Source: an uncultured Fibrobacter sp. (GTDB taxonomy: Bacteria; Fibrobacterota; Fibrobacteria; Fibrobacterales; Fibrobacteraceae). Taken from it: a stretch of DNA of 64,000 nt. Below, in pieces: positions 25,641 through 35,269 of this stretch. Positions within the stretch are counted from its first letter, which is position 1; each line of letters opens with the position of its first letter. A program made the position numbers and the translations under genes. The DNA is taken from positions 1 to 64,000 of the forward strand of contig CAKUWY010000004.1 of assembly GCA_934699585.1 (NCBI GenBank), given 5' to 3'. The notes under the pieces were generated by a model. It ran no database searches. It was not told the origin of the DNA and saw only the letters and a program-made list of their open reading frames with translations.

Positions 25641-27089
25641 CTATTCGGCATCCTTGACGCAACGGACGGAGTTACCAAGTGATTTGGATTCATGATCCCA
25701 AAATGCTTCTTTTTCATCACCAAAGAGAATTATTAAGGTCGCAAAATCGGTGTCTTCGTCGTATTCAGTTGCACTCCAGAATAAGCCCAATAAACCGGGA
25801 TTCTCATAGGAAATGTTTCCATACATCTGTCCACTAAGTAGTGCAGAAAATCCGAATGGGTCTGTGCAGTCGAAACCAACACAATAGCCCGATGCAAAGA
25901 GATTGGCTGCTGCCGTGGATGCTCCACCCACCGCTTCGAACAGAGCTACCCATTCCGTCTCTGTAGGGACGTGCCAACCATCGGGGCATACACCCTGGAT
26001 GTTTCCATCGCCCAGAGTTGTGCAACTATGGCCGTACCCACATTCGTCTTCTGTCTTGCCAACGGCGGTTGCCCAGGTGTAAAGCCGTCCGTAGGTTTCG
26101 CAGAAGTCTGTGACATTGGGGTTGCAGTAACTACCTGTTTTGGTCTCGTAGTTCAGGTTCTCTGCCATCCAGGTCTGTCCGCCAATAGTCACAGACTTGT
26201 AAACCGTGGTGTCGCGAAGGTCGCAGAATTGGTTTGCCGGTGCATAAATCGTGTCACCGCATATATTGTAAAGTTTTGAATCGACGCAAACATTTTCTGC
26301 CGGGTCATACGGAATCTTTCCGCACATGGCTTTGTAAAGAACAGTCTCGGTAATATTTGCACCATTTCCACATTGTATTGTTACAACGCCGTTTTCGTCA
26401 TTTGTAATTTTACAATCTGCGCCCGGAGTTCCTACGCCGTCGTTGCCGTTGAGTACCACGCCCACGGAATCTGCGCCACACACGATTTTGTAACCGGAGT
26501 TGTCATCCAGGGCCACTGCGGTGCAGGATGCACCAGGTTCGCCCGGAGTTCCTACGCCGTTGTTGCCGTTGAGTACCACGCCCACGGAATCTGCGCCACA
26601 CACGATTTTGTAACCGGAGTTGTCATCCAGGGCCACTGCGGTGCAGGATGCACCAGGTTCGCCTGGAGTTCCTACGCCGTCTTCGCCCTTGGGCCCTTGC
26701 TTGCCTTCGCCAGGTTCGCCGTCATCGCCTTTTTCGCCCTGTTTTCCTTGTTCTCCTTGTTCTCCTTGTTTACCCTGGAGGCCTTGTTCACCTTGTTCGC
26801 CCTTTTCGCCTTTCAGGCTTTGCCACTTGCCGTCGGCGCAGAAGAACGCGGCGGCAGAGTCTGTGGCATAGACCATTTCGCCGGCGTTGTCGTCGGTACA
26901 GTCGGGTATTTTGGCGCCTTTCTCAATGAGGGTCATTCCCGTGGTTTCGGTAATGTTGTTGGTAGTTTCGTCGCCACAGGCGATAAGGAATAGCGGTAGT
27001 GAGATTGTCGCGCACCACTTCGACAAGCTCAGTGACCTTGTGTTCGCAACGACATTGCGAGTGGCTGGCGTTTTGGACAATTTTTTCAT
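25641..27089 (-). CDS. FISUMP-domain lipoprotein with collagen-like stalk
   Basis: 482 residues. The signal peptide ends in LPLFLIACGDE (lipobox). Residues about 93-150 are Gly-x-y collagen-like repeats rich in GEQGEKG. Two almost perfect 40-residue repeats follow, each with GASCTAVALDDNSGY and VGVVLNGN, encoded by 120-bp direct repeats. The C-terminal ~190 residues are a FISUMP domain: IGGQTWMAENLNYE, CPDGWHVPTETEW, FWSATEYDED and SVRCVKD. Probably an outer-membrane lipoprotein displayed on the cell surface. The N-terminal RSLSLSKWCA may be encoded by an inserted repeat. Confidence 0.92.
   Translation of the reverse strand: MKKLSKTPATRNVVANTRSLSLSKWCATISLPLFLIACGDETTNNITETTGMTLIEKGAKIPDCTDDNAGEMVYATDSAAAFFCADGKWQSLKGEKGEQGEQGLQGKQGEQGEQGKQGEKGDDGEPGEGKQGPKGEDGVGTPGEPGASCTAVALDDNSGYKIVCGADSVGVVLNGNNGVGTPGEPGASCTAVALDDNSGYKIVCGADSVGVVLNGNDGVGTPGADCKITNDENGVVTIQCGNGANITETVLYKAMCGKIPYDPAENVCVDSKLYNICGDTIYAPANQFCDLRDTTVYKSVTIGGQTWMAENLNYETKTGSYCNPNVTDFCETYGRLYTWATAVGKTEDECGYGHSCTTLGDGNIQGVCPDGWHVPTETEWVALFEAVGGASTAAANLFASGYCVGFDCTDPFGFSALLSGQMYGNISYENPGLLGLFWSATEYDEDTDFATLIILFGDEKEAFWDHESKSLGNSVRCVKDAE
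26421..26660 (-). repeat. Two 120-bp tandem repeats in the FISUMP gene
   Basis: Copies at 26421-26540 and 26541-26660, almost identical (a C/T difference near 26461); a partial third starts at 26661. Each encodes 40 residues. Such units can change number by slippage or recombination. Confidence 0.9.
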
Positions 27090-27464
27090 AGGATTTTCTC
27101 CATTCTAGAATAGTTTTTCTTGATGTATGAAGATAAAAAAATTTGGGGGTCTTAGGGGCGAGCCCCTAGGAGAGAGGGTGATGGAAGCCTTGGCGAGATT
27201 GTTGGATTGTGATTGCTTCACCCTATTCGGGGTTCGCAATGACACTGCCGGCTTCTGTCTAATCGCCAAGGCTGCAATCAGGGGGAGACTTCCCCCTTTT
27301 AGTTATCGGAGGCCAGTTATGAGTTTTCAGTGACGGAATGACGCTTCTTGAAACCCGAGCCTCATACCCCACACCCCACACCCCACACCTCACACCCCAA
27401 AGCGAAGCGACTTCACACCTCATACCTATTTACTACATTTCCCTACTACTACCAAGGGGGCTTT
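27090..27464. other. Intergenic region with low-complexity repeats
   Basis: No convincing gene. Contains GGGGCGAGCCCC (27150-27170), a GGGGGAGACTTCCCCC hairpin (about 27281-27298) followed by TTTTAG that could act as a weak terminator, and a CCCCACACCCCACACC tract at 27358-27427 made of the CCTCATACC/CCCCACACC words that recur in other gaps. Confidence 0.5.
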
Positions 27465-27818
27465 ATGCAAGACGCTGAACGGGATAAACGCATATCCGAA
27501 CTTGTGAAAAAGGACCAGGAGCACGACGCCCGCCTGGATGCCCAGGCCGAAAAGGATTATGAACACGACCTGCGTATCGATTCCCTCTACAGCAAGGAAC
27601 GGGAGCAGGAATTCAAGATCAAGGCCCAGGTGGCAAAGGACGCGGAACACGATTTCCGCCTGAATTCCGTGGATTCCAAGAACGAGGAGCAGGATTCGGA
27701 ACTGCACCGCCAGTCCATCAAGGACCGGGAGCACGATGCCCGCCTGGAAACCCTGGAAAAGCTTTATGCGGACTTGGCCGCCCGTGTGGAATTTCTGGAA
27801 TCTCAACTGAAAAAATAG
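27465..27818 (+). CDS. Coiled-coil protein of 14-residue repeats
   Basis: 117 residues from the ATG at 27465, preceded by AAGGGGG. After MQDAERDKRISELVK come six consecutive 14-residue units of the type K-D-x-E-H-D-x-R-L-D-x-x-x-x, starting KDQEHDAR, KDYEHDLR, KEREQEFK, KDAEHDFR, KNEEQDSE and KDREHDAR, then a leucine-heptad end (LETLEKLYADLAARVEFLESQL). Fourteen is two heptads, so a long charged coiled coil is expected. No signal peptide. It ends five bases before the EF-G-like gene, suggesting an operon. Confidence 0.8.
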   Translation: MQDAERDKRISELVKKDQEHDARLDAQAEKDYEHDLRIDSLYSKEREQEFKIKAQVAKDAEHDFRLNSVDSKNEEQDSELHRQSIKDREHDARLETLEKLYADLAARVEFLESQLKK

Positions 27819-27822
27819 GCCC

Positions 27823-29790
27823 ATGTCGCAGCCTGTCCGGAACATCGCCATCCTTGCCCACGTGGATGCGGGCAAGACCACTTTGTCGGAACGGATTCTG
27901 TTCACGGCAGGGGAGGTGCGTCGTCCGGGCCGCGTAGAAGAAGGCCTTGCCACCATGGACTACCTGCCCGAAGAGAAGGACAGGGGTATCACTATCGAAA
28001 GTGGTGTGGCCCACTTTGAGTGGAAGGATACCTGGTTCAATTTTATCGATACGCCGGGTCACGTGGATTTTGGTGCCGAGGTGGACACGGCCCTCACGGC
28101 GGTGGAAGGGGCGATTCTTGTGGTGAGTGCCGCCAGCGGTGTAGAGACCCAGACGGTGGCCGCTTTCAAGAAACTCCGGGAGGCGGGCGTTCGGACGATT
28201 TTGTTCGTGAACAAGCTGGACAATCCCGACTATTCCCTGGACGAAACCCTTATCAACATCGAAGAGGTTCTGGGGGTGCGGCCGGTGCTCATGACGCTGC
28301 CGGAATATCGGGACGGCAAGATGACCGGCGTGCTGGACGTGCTGAGCAAAAGCCGCCTGGAACATTCCGCTAGCGGCGAAGAGGTGGTGGACGAAGGCTG
28401 GAACGTGGATGACGGCTGGGACCAGGCCCACGACCTGAAAAAGCACTACGCCGAGGCGGTGGAATTTGCCAGCAATTTTGACGACGAGATTTTAAAGCTT
28501 GCCATGGAAGGTAAGCCTGTGCCGGCAAAGATTCTGTTGCGGGGGCTGAAGGCCTTGGCGGCAAGCGACGATTACGCCCTGTGCTACGCGGGCTCTGCCA
28601 TGGAAGGTTTTGGCGTGCGGAGCCTCACGACGGCGCTGACTTTCTTTTTGCCAGAGGTGCCCGCCTTTGACAAGGGCGAACTGGGCCAGGTGATACGCCT
28701 CAGGTATTTCAAGGGCGTGGGGGAGATTTCCATTTTCCGGAGCCACACGGATTTGGAACGGAAGGCATGGCCTGCGGGCTTTGAGTTTTCGAGACTGAAG
28801 GCGAATCTGCTGGTGCCAGTAGATGAAATCCGTTCGGGCGATATTTACGCGATGCGTACGCCTTTCGAGACGGAACTGGGAGAGATTCTCAAAGTGACGC
28901 CCGAAGGGCGGAGCGACCCCATACCTCAAAGCGACCAGGGGGAGCGACCTCATGCCTCTATCCGCGACAAGTATCAGCCCCTTTTGCAGACCCGCGTGGA
29001 GTGCTTGGGTTCCGAGGATTTTTTGCATGTGGACAAGAGCCTGAACATGCTTGGCCGTATGGACCCCAGTTTCCGCGTCCAGAAGGATGACGGCGGTTTC
29101 TGGTACTTGCATACCGTAGGCGAGGTGCAGTTGGATGTGCTGCTTTCGCGCCTGAAACGGGAATTCGGTTGCGAAGTGAAGGCGGGGAGCCCCGAGGTGC
29201 GCTGGCAAGAGCGTTTATGTCGCGAGGTGGGTCCTGTGGAAAATTCGTTCCAGCTTGGGCCCCACAAGATTTCTATCAAGCTTTCGGCGACGCCTTTGGA
29301 AGGCGATGCCCATGATATACGGCTTTCTGCGGAATTTTTGGAGACGGCTCCCCGCGAGATTCTGGCCGGTGTCCGCTCGGCCCTGCTGGAATCTGCCGAA
29401 GTCGGGATTCTCGGTAAGGGAGCGCTGGTAGGCGTGCGCTTTGAGGTTCACGAGTTCACCTGGACTGAGGGGGCGCTCCCGCCTATGATCAAGAAGGCCT
29501 GCGCCGATGCGGTTACAAAGCTGATCAAGCCCGCCGATGTGGAACTTTACGAACCCATCATGGAACTTTCGCTGGAATGTCCCGTGACTTTTGCAGGACT
29601 TGTGACCGGCGATATCCAGTCACGGGACGGCAAGGTAAAGGAAATCGGTGGCGACGGCAAGACCCACTTTTTGAAGGCGGAAGTCCCGCTGCGAAAAATT
29701 TTCGGTTATGCTACCGGCGTGCGCAGCATCAGTAAGGGAACTGCCCTTTACAGCATGAAACTGCTGGGGTACAAGCCTGCGACGGTTTGA
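27823..29790 (+). CDS. EF-G/TetM-like ribosomal GTPase
   Basis: 655 residues. GTPase motifs: G1 AHVDAGKTT, G2 DRGITIES, G3 DTPGH, G4 NKLD. Length and the start (NIAILAHVDAGKTTLSERILFTAG) resemble the TetM/TetO ribosomal-protection branch and the shorter EF-G-like proteins rather than canonical EF-G. EF-G-type domains continue to the C-terminus. Whether it confers tetracycline protection cannot be told. Near residues 365-380 the segment GRSDPIPQSDQGERPHAS is encoded by sequence resembling the intergenic CGACCTCATACCTC repeat, apparently inserted in frame. Confidence 0.85.
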   Translation: MSQPVRNIAILAHVDAGKTTLSERILFTAGEVRRPGRVEEGLATMDYLPEEKDRGITIESGVAHFEWKDTWFNFIDTPGHVDFGAEVDTALTAVEGAILVVSAASGVETQTVAAFKKLREAGVRTILFVNKLDNPDYSLDETLINIEEVLGVRPVLMTLPEYRDGKMTGVLDVLSKSRLEHSASGEEVVDEGWNVDDGWDQAHDLKKHYAEAVEFASNFDDEILKLAMEGKPVPAKILLRGLKALAASDDYALCYAGSAMEGFGVRSLTTALTFFLPEVPAFDKGELGQVIRLRYFKGVGEISIFRSHTDLERKAWPAGFEFSRLKANLLVPVDEIRSGDIYAMRTPFETELGEILKVTPEGRSDPIPQSDQGERPHASIRDKYQPLLQTRVECLGSEDFLHVDKSLNMLGRMDPSFRVQKDDGGFWYLHTVGEVQLDVLLSRLKREFGCEVKAGSPEVRWQERLCREVGPVENSFQLGPHKISIKLSATPLEGDAHDIRLSAEFLETAPREILAGVRSALLESAEVGILGKGALVGVRFEVHEFTWTEGALPPMIKKACADAVTKLIKPADVELYEPIMELSLECPVTFAGLVTGDIQSRDGKVKEIGGDGKTHFLKAEVPLRKIFGYATGVRSISKGTALYSMKLLGYKPATV

Positions 29791-29817
29791 CGCCGTCTTT
29801 TGGTGCTGCTTGAACCT

Positions 29818-31206
29818 TTATTTTTCAGTTTCTTCGTAGCTAATGTCGGTATAGAATTTTTCGGCCGGTGTTGCTGGATTGTCGATGGCGTCAATGACGT
29901 TGATGAAAGATCCGCTGAGCATGCTTGCTCCGAACCACCCGAGGAACTGGTCAAAGTACATCTCGTTGTGCAGGGTATCTTCGGTACCGCCTAGAGGATC
30001 AACGGCGTTTCCGAAATAATCTCCGTCTTCATAGAACTTGGAGAGTTCCAAACTGAAGGCTTCCATGTCTTCTTTGGAACCGGCGGCAGCGATGGCTGTT
30101 GCCCACATGCCGACGGTCAGATGGCTGTGCTCCTGACGAGTGCGGGGGATGGTTCCTGCAGCCATGTCTGTCCAGATGTCTTCGGCGGGAACCAGCGTCC
30201 CATCGGTCTTGTAGAAGTTTGCGGCCGGAGCGCCGCCTGCGTTGTTGATGAAGGTGACGGCGTTGGTCAGGAGGGCTTTGGCACGAGGCTCTTTGAACCA
30301 GATGGCGTCAATGGCGACTCGCCAAAGGGTGCGTATGGCGTCCTTGAAACAGTATTGACCATTTCCATAGGCGTTGTAGCCCAGTCCTGCCCCGGCATAA
30401 CCTCCGGAGGGAGTCATCCAGTCGGGAATCAGGCCGTAGGGATATCCGACACTGTTACTCAAGATTTCATAACTGCGGTCCACAACCTTTTGCCAATTGT
30501 GGGTGGAATCATACTTGGCAAAAATCTTGTACCAGGCGGGGGAGAAATAGCCGGGATTGACAAAGTCTTCGCCGCCCCATCCAGCTCCAGGCGCGACCGT
30601 TCCCCAGCTTGTTATTTGTTTGGTACTCCACATGCAGTTCATGATTCTTTTTGCGTGGTCAAGGTAGCTACCCCTCTCTTCCGAGGAATAATCCTTCCAT
30701 TTTCCCGCTTTGACCAGTTTGTCTGCAAAGACTAGGGCCAACGCCACGTCTTCTTCGGCATCGGTGGCTGCCCCACGCCCGAGGACAGAACCGGTCTTGC
30801 TGACCTGCCAGTTGTAGAAACAGCTGGACCACATGTAGGTGTTGCCCGCTTCCCAGATGCTGTTGAAAGTTTTCTGGTCGTTGGCGAACAGGGCGGTGAG
30901 CATGCCGTAGCCAACACCCTCACTGACGGCGTCTCCTGGTTTTTCGCTTTTGGGGCGGTGGATGAGGCCTGTGCCGTAGGGTTCAATGTTTCTCTTCTTG
31001 ATGCCTTCCCAGACATTGGAAAGAGCGTTTTTCCAATAGCCTTCATCGACGGTTCTTTGGTCAGATGTCAAATCAAGGAGGGAGTTGGAAAACTCCTTGA
31101 GTTCCGTTTTTTTATCGGTTTCGTCTGCACCTGACGAATTATCGCTGGAACAGGCGGAAAGAAGAAGGGAGGAAAAAGCAAAGAGGAGAATTTTTTTGTA
31201 TTTCAT
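29818..31206 (-). CDS. GH8 endoglucanase-type lipoprotein
   Basis: 462 residues with lipobox LLLSACSS. Glycoside hydrolase family 8: SEGVGYGM carries the general-acid Glu, and ATDAEEDVALAL is the family signature with the conserved Asp. Further matches are YNWQVSK, GWGGEDFVNPGYFSPAWY and the later RTLWRVAIDAIW. GH8 enzymes cut beta-1,4-glucan (cellulose, sometimes xylan or chitosan). As a lipoprotein it should be anchored at the cell surface or in the periplasm, consistent with a cellulolytic organism. Confidence 0.93.
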   Translation of the reverse strand: MKYKKILLFAFSSLLLSACSSDNSSGADETDKKTELKEFSNSLLDLTSDQRTVDEGYWKNALSNVWEGIKKRNIEPYGTGLIHRPKSEKPGDAVSEGVGYGMLTALFANDQKTFNSIWEAGNTYMWSSCFYNWQVSKTGSVLGRGAATDAEEDVALALVFADKLVKAGKWKDYSSEERGSYLDHAKRIMNCMWSTKQITSWGTVAPGAGWGGEDFVNPGYFSPAWYKIFAKYDSTHNWQKVVDRSYEILSNSVGYPYGLIPDWMTPSGGYAGAGLGYNAYGNGQYCFKDAIRTLWRVAIDAIWFKEPRAKALLTNAVTFINNAGGAPAANFYKTDGTLVPAEDIWTDMAAGTIPRTRQEHSHLTVGMWATAIAAAGSKEDMEAFSLELSKFYEDGDYFGNAVDPLGGTEDTLHNEMYFDQFLGWFGASMLSGSFINVIDAIDNPATPAEKFYTDISYEETEK

Positions 31207-31248
31207 ATAAACAAAATAGATTAAAATCTTTATGTTATAACAATTAGG

Positions 31249-31267
31249 GAGGGTGTAACCCTCCTTA
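31249..31267 (-). terminator. Hairpin between the DUF58 gene and the cellulase gene
   Basis: AGGGAGGGT-GTA-ACCCTCCT; read on the minus strand it follows the DUF58 stop. The T-run is poor, so termination strength is uncertain. Confidence 0.45.
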
Positions 31268-31271
31268 TTCG

Positions 31272-32162
<891 letters not shown>

Positions 32163-32180
32163 TTCGCCCACAATATACAA

Positions 32181-32589
32181 AGTTTACGGCTGTGAGGCAA
32201 ACGGGGGCGTTGCGGGGGGAGAGCCCCCGCTAGAAGGGGTAGCGGATGACACGGCTAGATGGCGGGGTGGAACCCGCCATGACGACGTGGCAGAAGCGAG
32301 GGGAAGGCTTTCCCCTAACCATAGACATATTAAGCGGATCCTCGTGATTCTATCGCAGTTTCTATCGCTGCGCTCCAGAATGACAGGCTCCAGAATGACA
32401 GCGAGGATGACGTTCCTCGCGCCTCGAGCCTAATAGCTAAAATCTACTGCGTCCACCTTTAAAAGAACTGTATGGATCCCGGGTCCTTCGTGCCCAGGAT
32501 GACGTTCCTAACCACTATCTACTGACACCTTAAGCGGATCCTCGCCTGCGCGAGGATGACGATCCTAATCACTAACCACTGACCACTGA
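32181..32589. repeat. Repeat-rich intergenic region
   Basis: About 410 bases with no credible gene. Contains GGGGGGAGAGCCCCCGC, TAAGCGGATCCTCG twice (32331 and 32531), several CAGAATGAC/GAGGATGAC words, GGATCCCGGGTCCTTCGTGCCCAGGATGAC at about 32473, and a clean dispersed stem-loop at 32534-32560 (ATCCTCGC-CTGC-GCGAGGAT then GAC). Confidence 0.7.
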
Positions 32590-33762
32590 CTAATACGCCC
32601 CTTCGCCCTTGAACACGACCTTGAAGGTCTTGAGGATGAGCTTGAAGTCGTCGGTCAGCTTGCCGCCGCGGCGGATGTAGTCGTTGTCCAGGCGCATCTG
32701 GCCTTCGAAGCTGATGTTGCTGCGACCGCTGACCTGCCAGATGCAGGTGAGTCCGGGGGTTACGGAAAGGCGCATGCGGTGCCAGGGTTCGTAGGTTTCC
32801 ACCTCTTCGGGGAGAGGCGGACGGGGCCCCACGATGGACATGTCGCCGTTGATGATGTTCACCAGCTGGGGCAGTTCGTCGAGGCTGAACTTGCGGAGAA
32901 TACGGCCGAAGGGGTAAATACGGGGGTCGTTCTTGATTTTGAAGGTCTTGCCGCCGGTCTCGTTCAGGGCCATGAGCTCTTTTTTGCGTTCTTCGGCATC
33001 TACGTACATGCTTCGGAACTTGTACATGGTAAACAGCGAGCCGTTCTTGCCCACGCGGGTCTGCTTGAAGATGATGGGCCCCTTGGGGTCGCTGATCTTT
33101 ACGGCCAGGGCACAGAATAAAAGCACCGGCGAAAGGATAATCAGGCCCAGCAGGGCGCCTGTAAAGTCCACGCACCGCTTGATGATATGCCGAAAGCGGA
33201 TCTTGTGGGGGTGGGGCCAGATGTGGTCCATGTTCAGGCGGTCAACACGGAAGAAACTGCCGTTGGTGCTGTTGAATTCCTTGATGGTATCCGCCAGTTC
33301 AAGATTTTCTTTTTCTTGCAGTCCTGTGTACAGGTAGGCCTTGAAAATGGGCTTTCTGGGCTTGTGCCGCAGGTTCTGGATAAGGCCCGCGTCGTTTAGC
33401 CTGTGGAGAATTTCTTTTCGGATGTTCTCCAGGGTGGAAAGGTCCGAATTCAGCAGGATGACACCGATACCGTTACCATCGGAAAGGTAGCCGATGACAT
33501 CGATGAACCGGAGGTGGAAGAACATGGTAAGGAGGCTGATTCGCCAGGTCTGCTCGATCGTCTGGTTTGGCCATGCCCAACCCAGCAGGTCGAACTGGTG
33601 GGCGTAAATCTGGATAAAGATGAAGGGCTTGCGGGTGCGGTTTGCCCGCAGGAACTCCTCGTTCAGCCGCGCCCGGAAAAGCCTGGCCGGATAGACGATG
33701 TTCTTTAGCCTCTGCTCCGTGAGTATAGAGTCAATGGCCGGATTTACCGATTCCTGTTCCAT
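32590..33762 (-). CDS. Sugar-phosphate transferase with degenerate GGDEF-like N-terminal domain
   Basis: 390 residues from the ATG at 33762 (MEQESVNPAIDS); an open frame reaches back to 33828, but those codons fall in repeat sequence. The C-terminal ~200 residues are a bacterial sugar transferase: IIKRCVDFTGALLGLIILSPV (membrane segment), PIIFKQTRVGKNG, FTMYKFRSM, SLDELPQL and MSIVGPRPPLP. It would load a sugar phosphate onto undecaprenyl phosphate to start polysaccharide synthesis. Residues ~20-170 resemble a GGDEF fold (RLNEEFLRANRTRKPFIFIQI; YLSDGNGIGVILLNSD; IRKEILHRL) with the active-site GGDEF missing, so perhaps a regulatory relic. Confidence 0.85.
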   Translation of the reverse strand: MEQESVNPAIDSILTEQRLKNIVYPARLFRARLNEEFLRANRTRKPFIFIQIYAHQFDLLGWAWPNQTIEQTWRISLLTMFFHLRFIDVIGYLSDGNGIGVILLNSDLSTLENIRKEILHRLNDAGLIQNLRHKPRKPIFKAYLYTGLQEKENLELADTIKEFNSTNGSFFRVDRLNMDHIWPHPHKIRFRHIIKRCVDFTGALLGLIILSPVLLFCALAVKISDPKGPIIFKQTRVGKNGSLFTMYKFRSMYVDAEERKKELMALNETGGKTFKIKNDPRIYPFGRILRKFSLDELPQLVNIINGDMSIVGPRPPLPEEVETYEPWHRMRLSVTPGLTCIWQVSGRSNISFEGQMRLDNDYIRRGGKLTDDFKLILKTFKVVFKGEGAY

Positions 33763-33778
33763 GGGAGTAAATATAGCA

Positions 33779-33912
33779 ATCGGCTCGCTCGCTGCACTCG
33801 CTTTGAGGTGAGAAACATTAGGTTTCAAAAGTTTTGCATGAAACGAAGCTTTGTGACCTGAAACCCTAGCCCCTAGTCTCTAACTCCTAACCCCTAATTA
33901 CTACATTTACCG
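33779..33912. repeat. Intergenic repeat-word region before hom
   Basis: Contains CTCGCTGCACTCGCTTTGAGGTGAG and AACCCTAGCCCCTAG...CTAACCCCTAATTAC, words that recur at 36730-36860 and 44468-44500. No gene seen. Confidence 0.55.
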
Positions 33913-33939
33913 CCGTAAAATTCAAAATGGAGACGCCTT

Positions 33940-35229
33940 ATGTTGCGTATTGGTCTTATTGGAACGGGAACCGTCGGTGGCGGAGTTATCCAGATTCTGG
34001 AGCAGAAAATTGCCGAGTACAAGGAAAAGCTCGGTGTGGAACTGGAACTGGCCTGCATTTGCGCCAAGTCCGAAGAAGAAGTGGCCCCCTACAAGGCGAA
34101 GGGCTACAAGGTTTCAACCAACGCCGACGAAATGATTGCCGGCAACGACATCGATGTGCTGGTGGAACTGGCCGGCGGCTACAACATGCCCCGCAAGTGG
34201 ATTCTGGCCGCTCTCGAAAGCGGCAAGCACGTGGTGACCGCTAACAAGGCTCTTCTCGCCAAGTATGGTCACGAGATATTCCCCCTGGCCGCCAAGAACG
34301 GACTGCACGTGCTGTTCGAAGCTGCCGTAGGTGGTGGCATCCCCATTATCCGCAGCCTGCAAGAAGGCCTGCTGGGCTCTACGGTAGAAAGCCTGAGCTG
34401 CATCATCAATGGTACTTGTAACTATATCCTTAGTCGTATGGCCGACGAAGGCCTGGATTTTGACGTGGTGCTGAAGGATGCCCAGAAGCTGGGCTTTGCC
34501 GAAGCGGACCCCACCTTCGATATCGAAGGTATCGACTCCGCCCACAAGACGGCACTCCTTGCCAGCCTTTGCAGCGGCAAGCGTGTGGATTTTGAAAAGA
34601 TACATGTGACGGGTATTTCCAAGATTACCGCCCAGGATATCGCCTTTGCCAAGGAAATCGGCTGTTGCGTAAAGCTTCTCGGTATTTATCATCGGGATGG
34701 CGACCGCGTGGATGCCCGTGTCCATCCTTGCTTTGTCTCTAACGAAAACCTGCTCTCCAACGTGAACGGCGTGATTAACGCGGTTTACCTCAAGTGCGAT
34801 AACCTAGGCGAAACGGTGCAGACCGGTGCCGGTGCTGGCCGCCTCCCGACGGCCTCTGCCGTGGTGGCCGATTTGGTGTCTTTGGCCCGCTCTGTAGATA
34901 TGGGTAGCCGCAAGGCGCTCCCCATGGGCTGGTTCAATGTGGAAAATTCCGCCACGTTGGTGCCGATTTCGGAAACGTCCTCCCGTTACTACCTGCGCTT
35001 TACCTCCCGCGATGCCTGCGGTGTGCTTGCAAAGATTACCAGCATCCTTGCCGATAACAACATCTCCATCGAGACCATTATCCAGAAGAATGTGAAAGAC
35101 CCGGGCAAGGTTTCCATTGTGGTCATTACCGAAAAGACCCAGGACAGCAAGGCCTCGAAGGCGGTGGACGCTATCGACGCCCTGCCCGAAATCGTGGAAA
35201 AGAGCCAGGTTATCCGTTTCCTGGTCTAA
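33940..35229 (+). CDS. hom: Homoserine dehydrogenase
   Basis: 429 residues. N-terminal Rossmann motif LIGTGTVGGG; substrate signature ADPTFDIEGIDSAHK; C-terminal ACT domain from about residue 350 (YYLRFTSRDACGVLAKITSIL). Reduces aspartate semialdehyde to homoserine for threonine and methionine; the ACT domain suggests feedback by threonine. A stand-alone enzyme, not fused to aspartokinase. Confidence 0.96.
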   Translation: MLRIGLIGTGTVGGGVIQILEQKIAEYKEKLGVELELACICAKSEEEVAPYKAKGYKVSTNADEMIAGNDIDVLVELAGGYNMPRKWILAALESGKHVVTANKALLAKYGHEIFPLAAKNGLHVLFEAAVGGGIPIIRSLQEGLLGSTVESLSCIINGTCNYILSRMADEGLDFDVVLKDAQKLGFAEADPTFDIEGIDSAHKTALLASLCSGKRVDFEKIHVTGISKITAQDIAFAKEIGCCVKLLGIYHRDGDRVDARVHPCFVSNENLLSNVNGVINAVYLKCDNLGETVQTGAGAGRLPTASAVVADLVSLARSVDMGSRKALPMGWFNVENSATLVPISETSSRYYLRFTSRDACGVLAKITSILADNNISIETIIQKNVKDPGKVSIVVITEKTQDSKASKAVDAIDALPEIVEKSQVIRFLV

Positions 35230-35269
35230 AACTGGTTTCTGGCCGGGCCGTTTTGTAGATTAGGACTGT

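Noticed and set aside
26421..26660. Direct repeats as a CRISPR or phage att site
   Set aside because: They are in-frame 40-residue coding units of the FISUMP protein.
27127..27333. 68-codon frame in the gap after the FISUMP gene
   Set aside because: Crosses hairpins and repeat words; the translation shows no structure and no ribosome site.
27823..29790. Calling the GTPase a tetracycline-resistance determinant
   Set aside because: TetM-like motifs are shared with EF-G-like housekeeping proteins; nothing around it suggests a resistance element.
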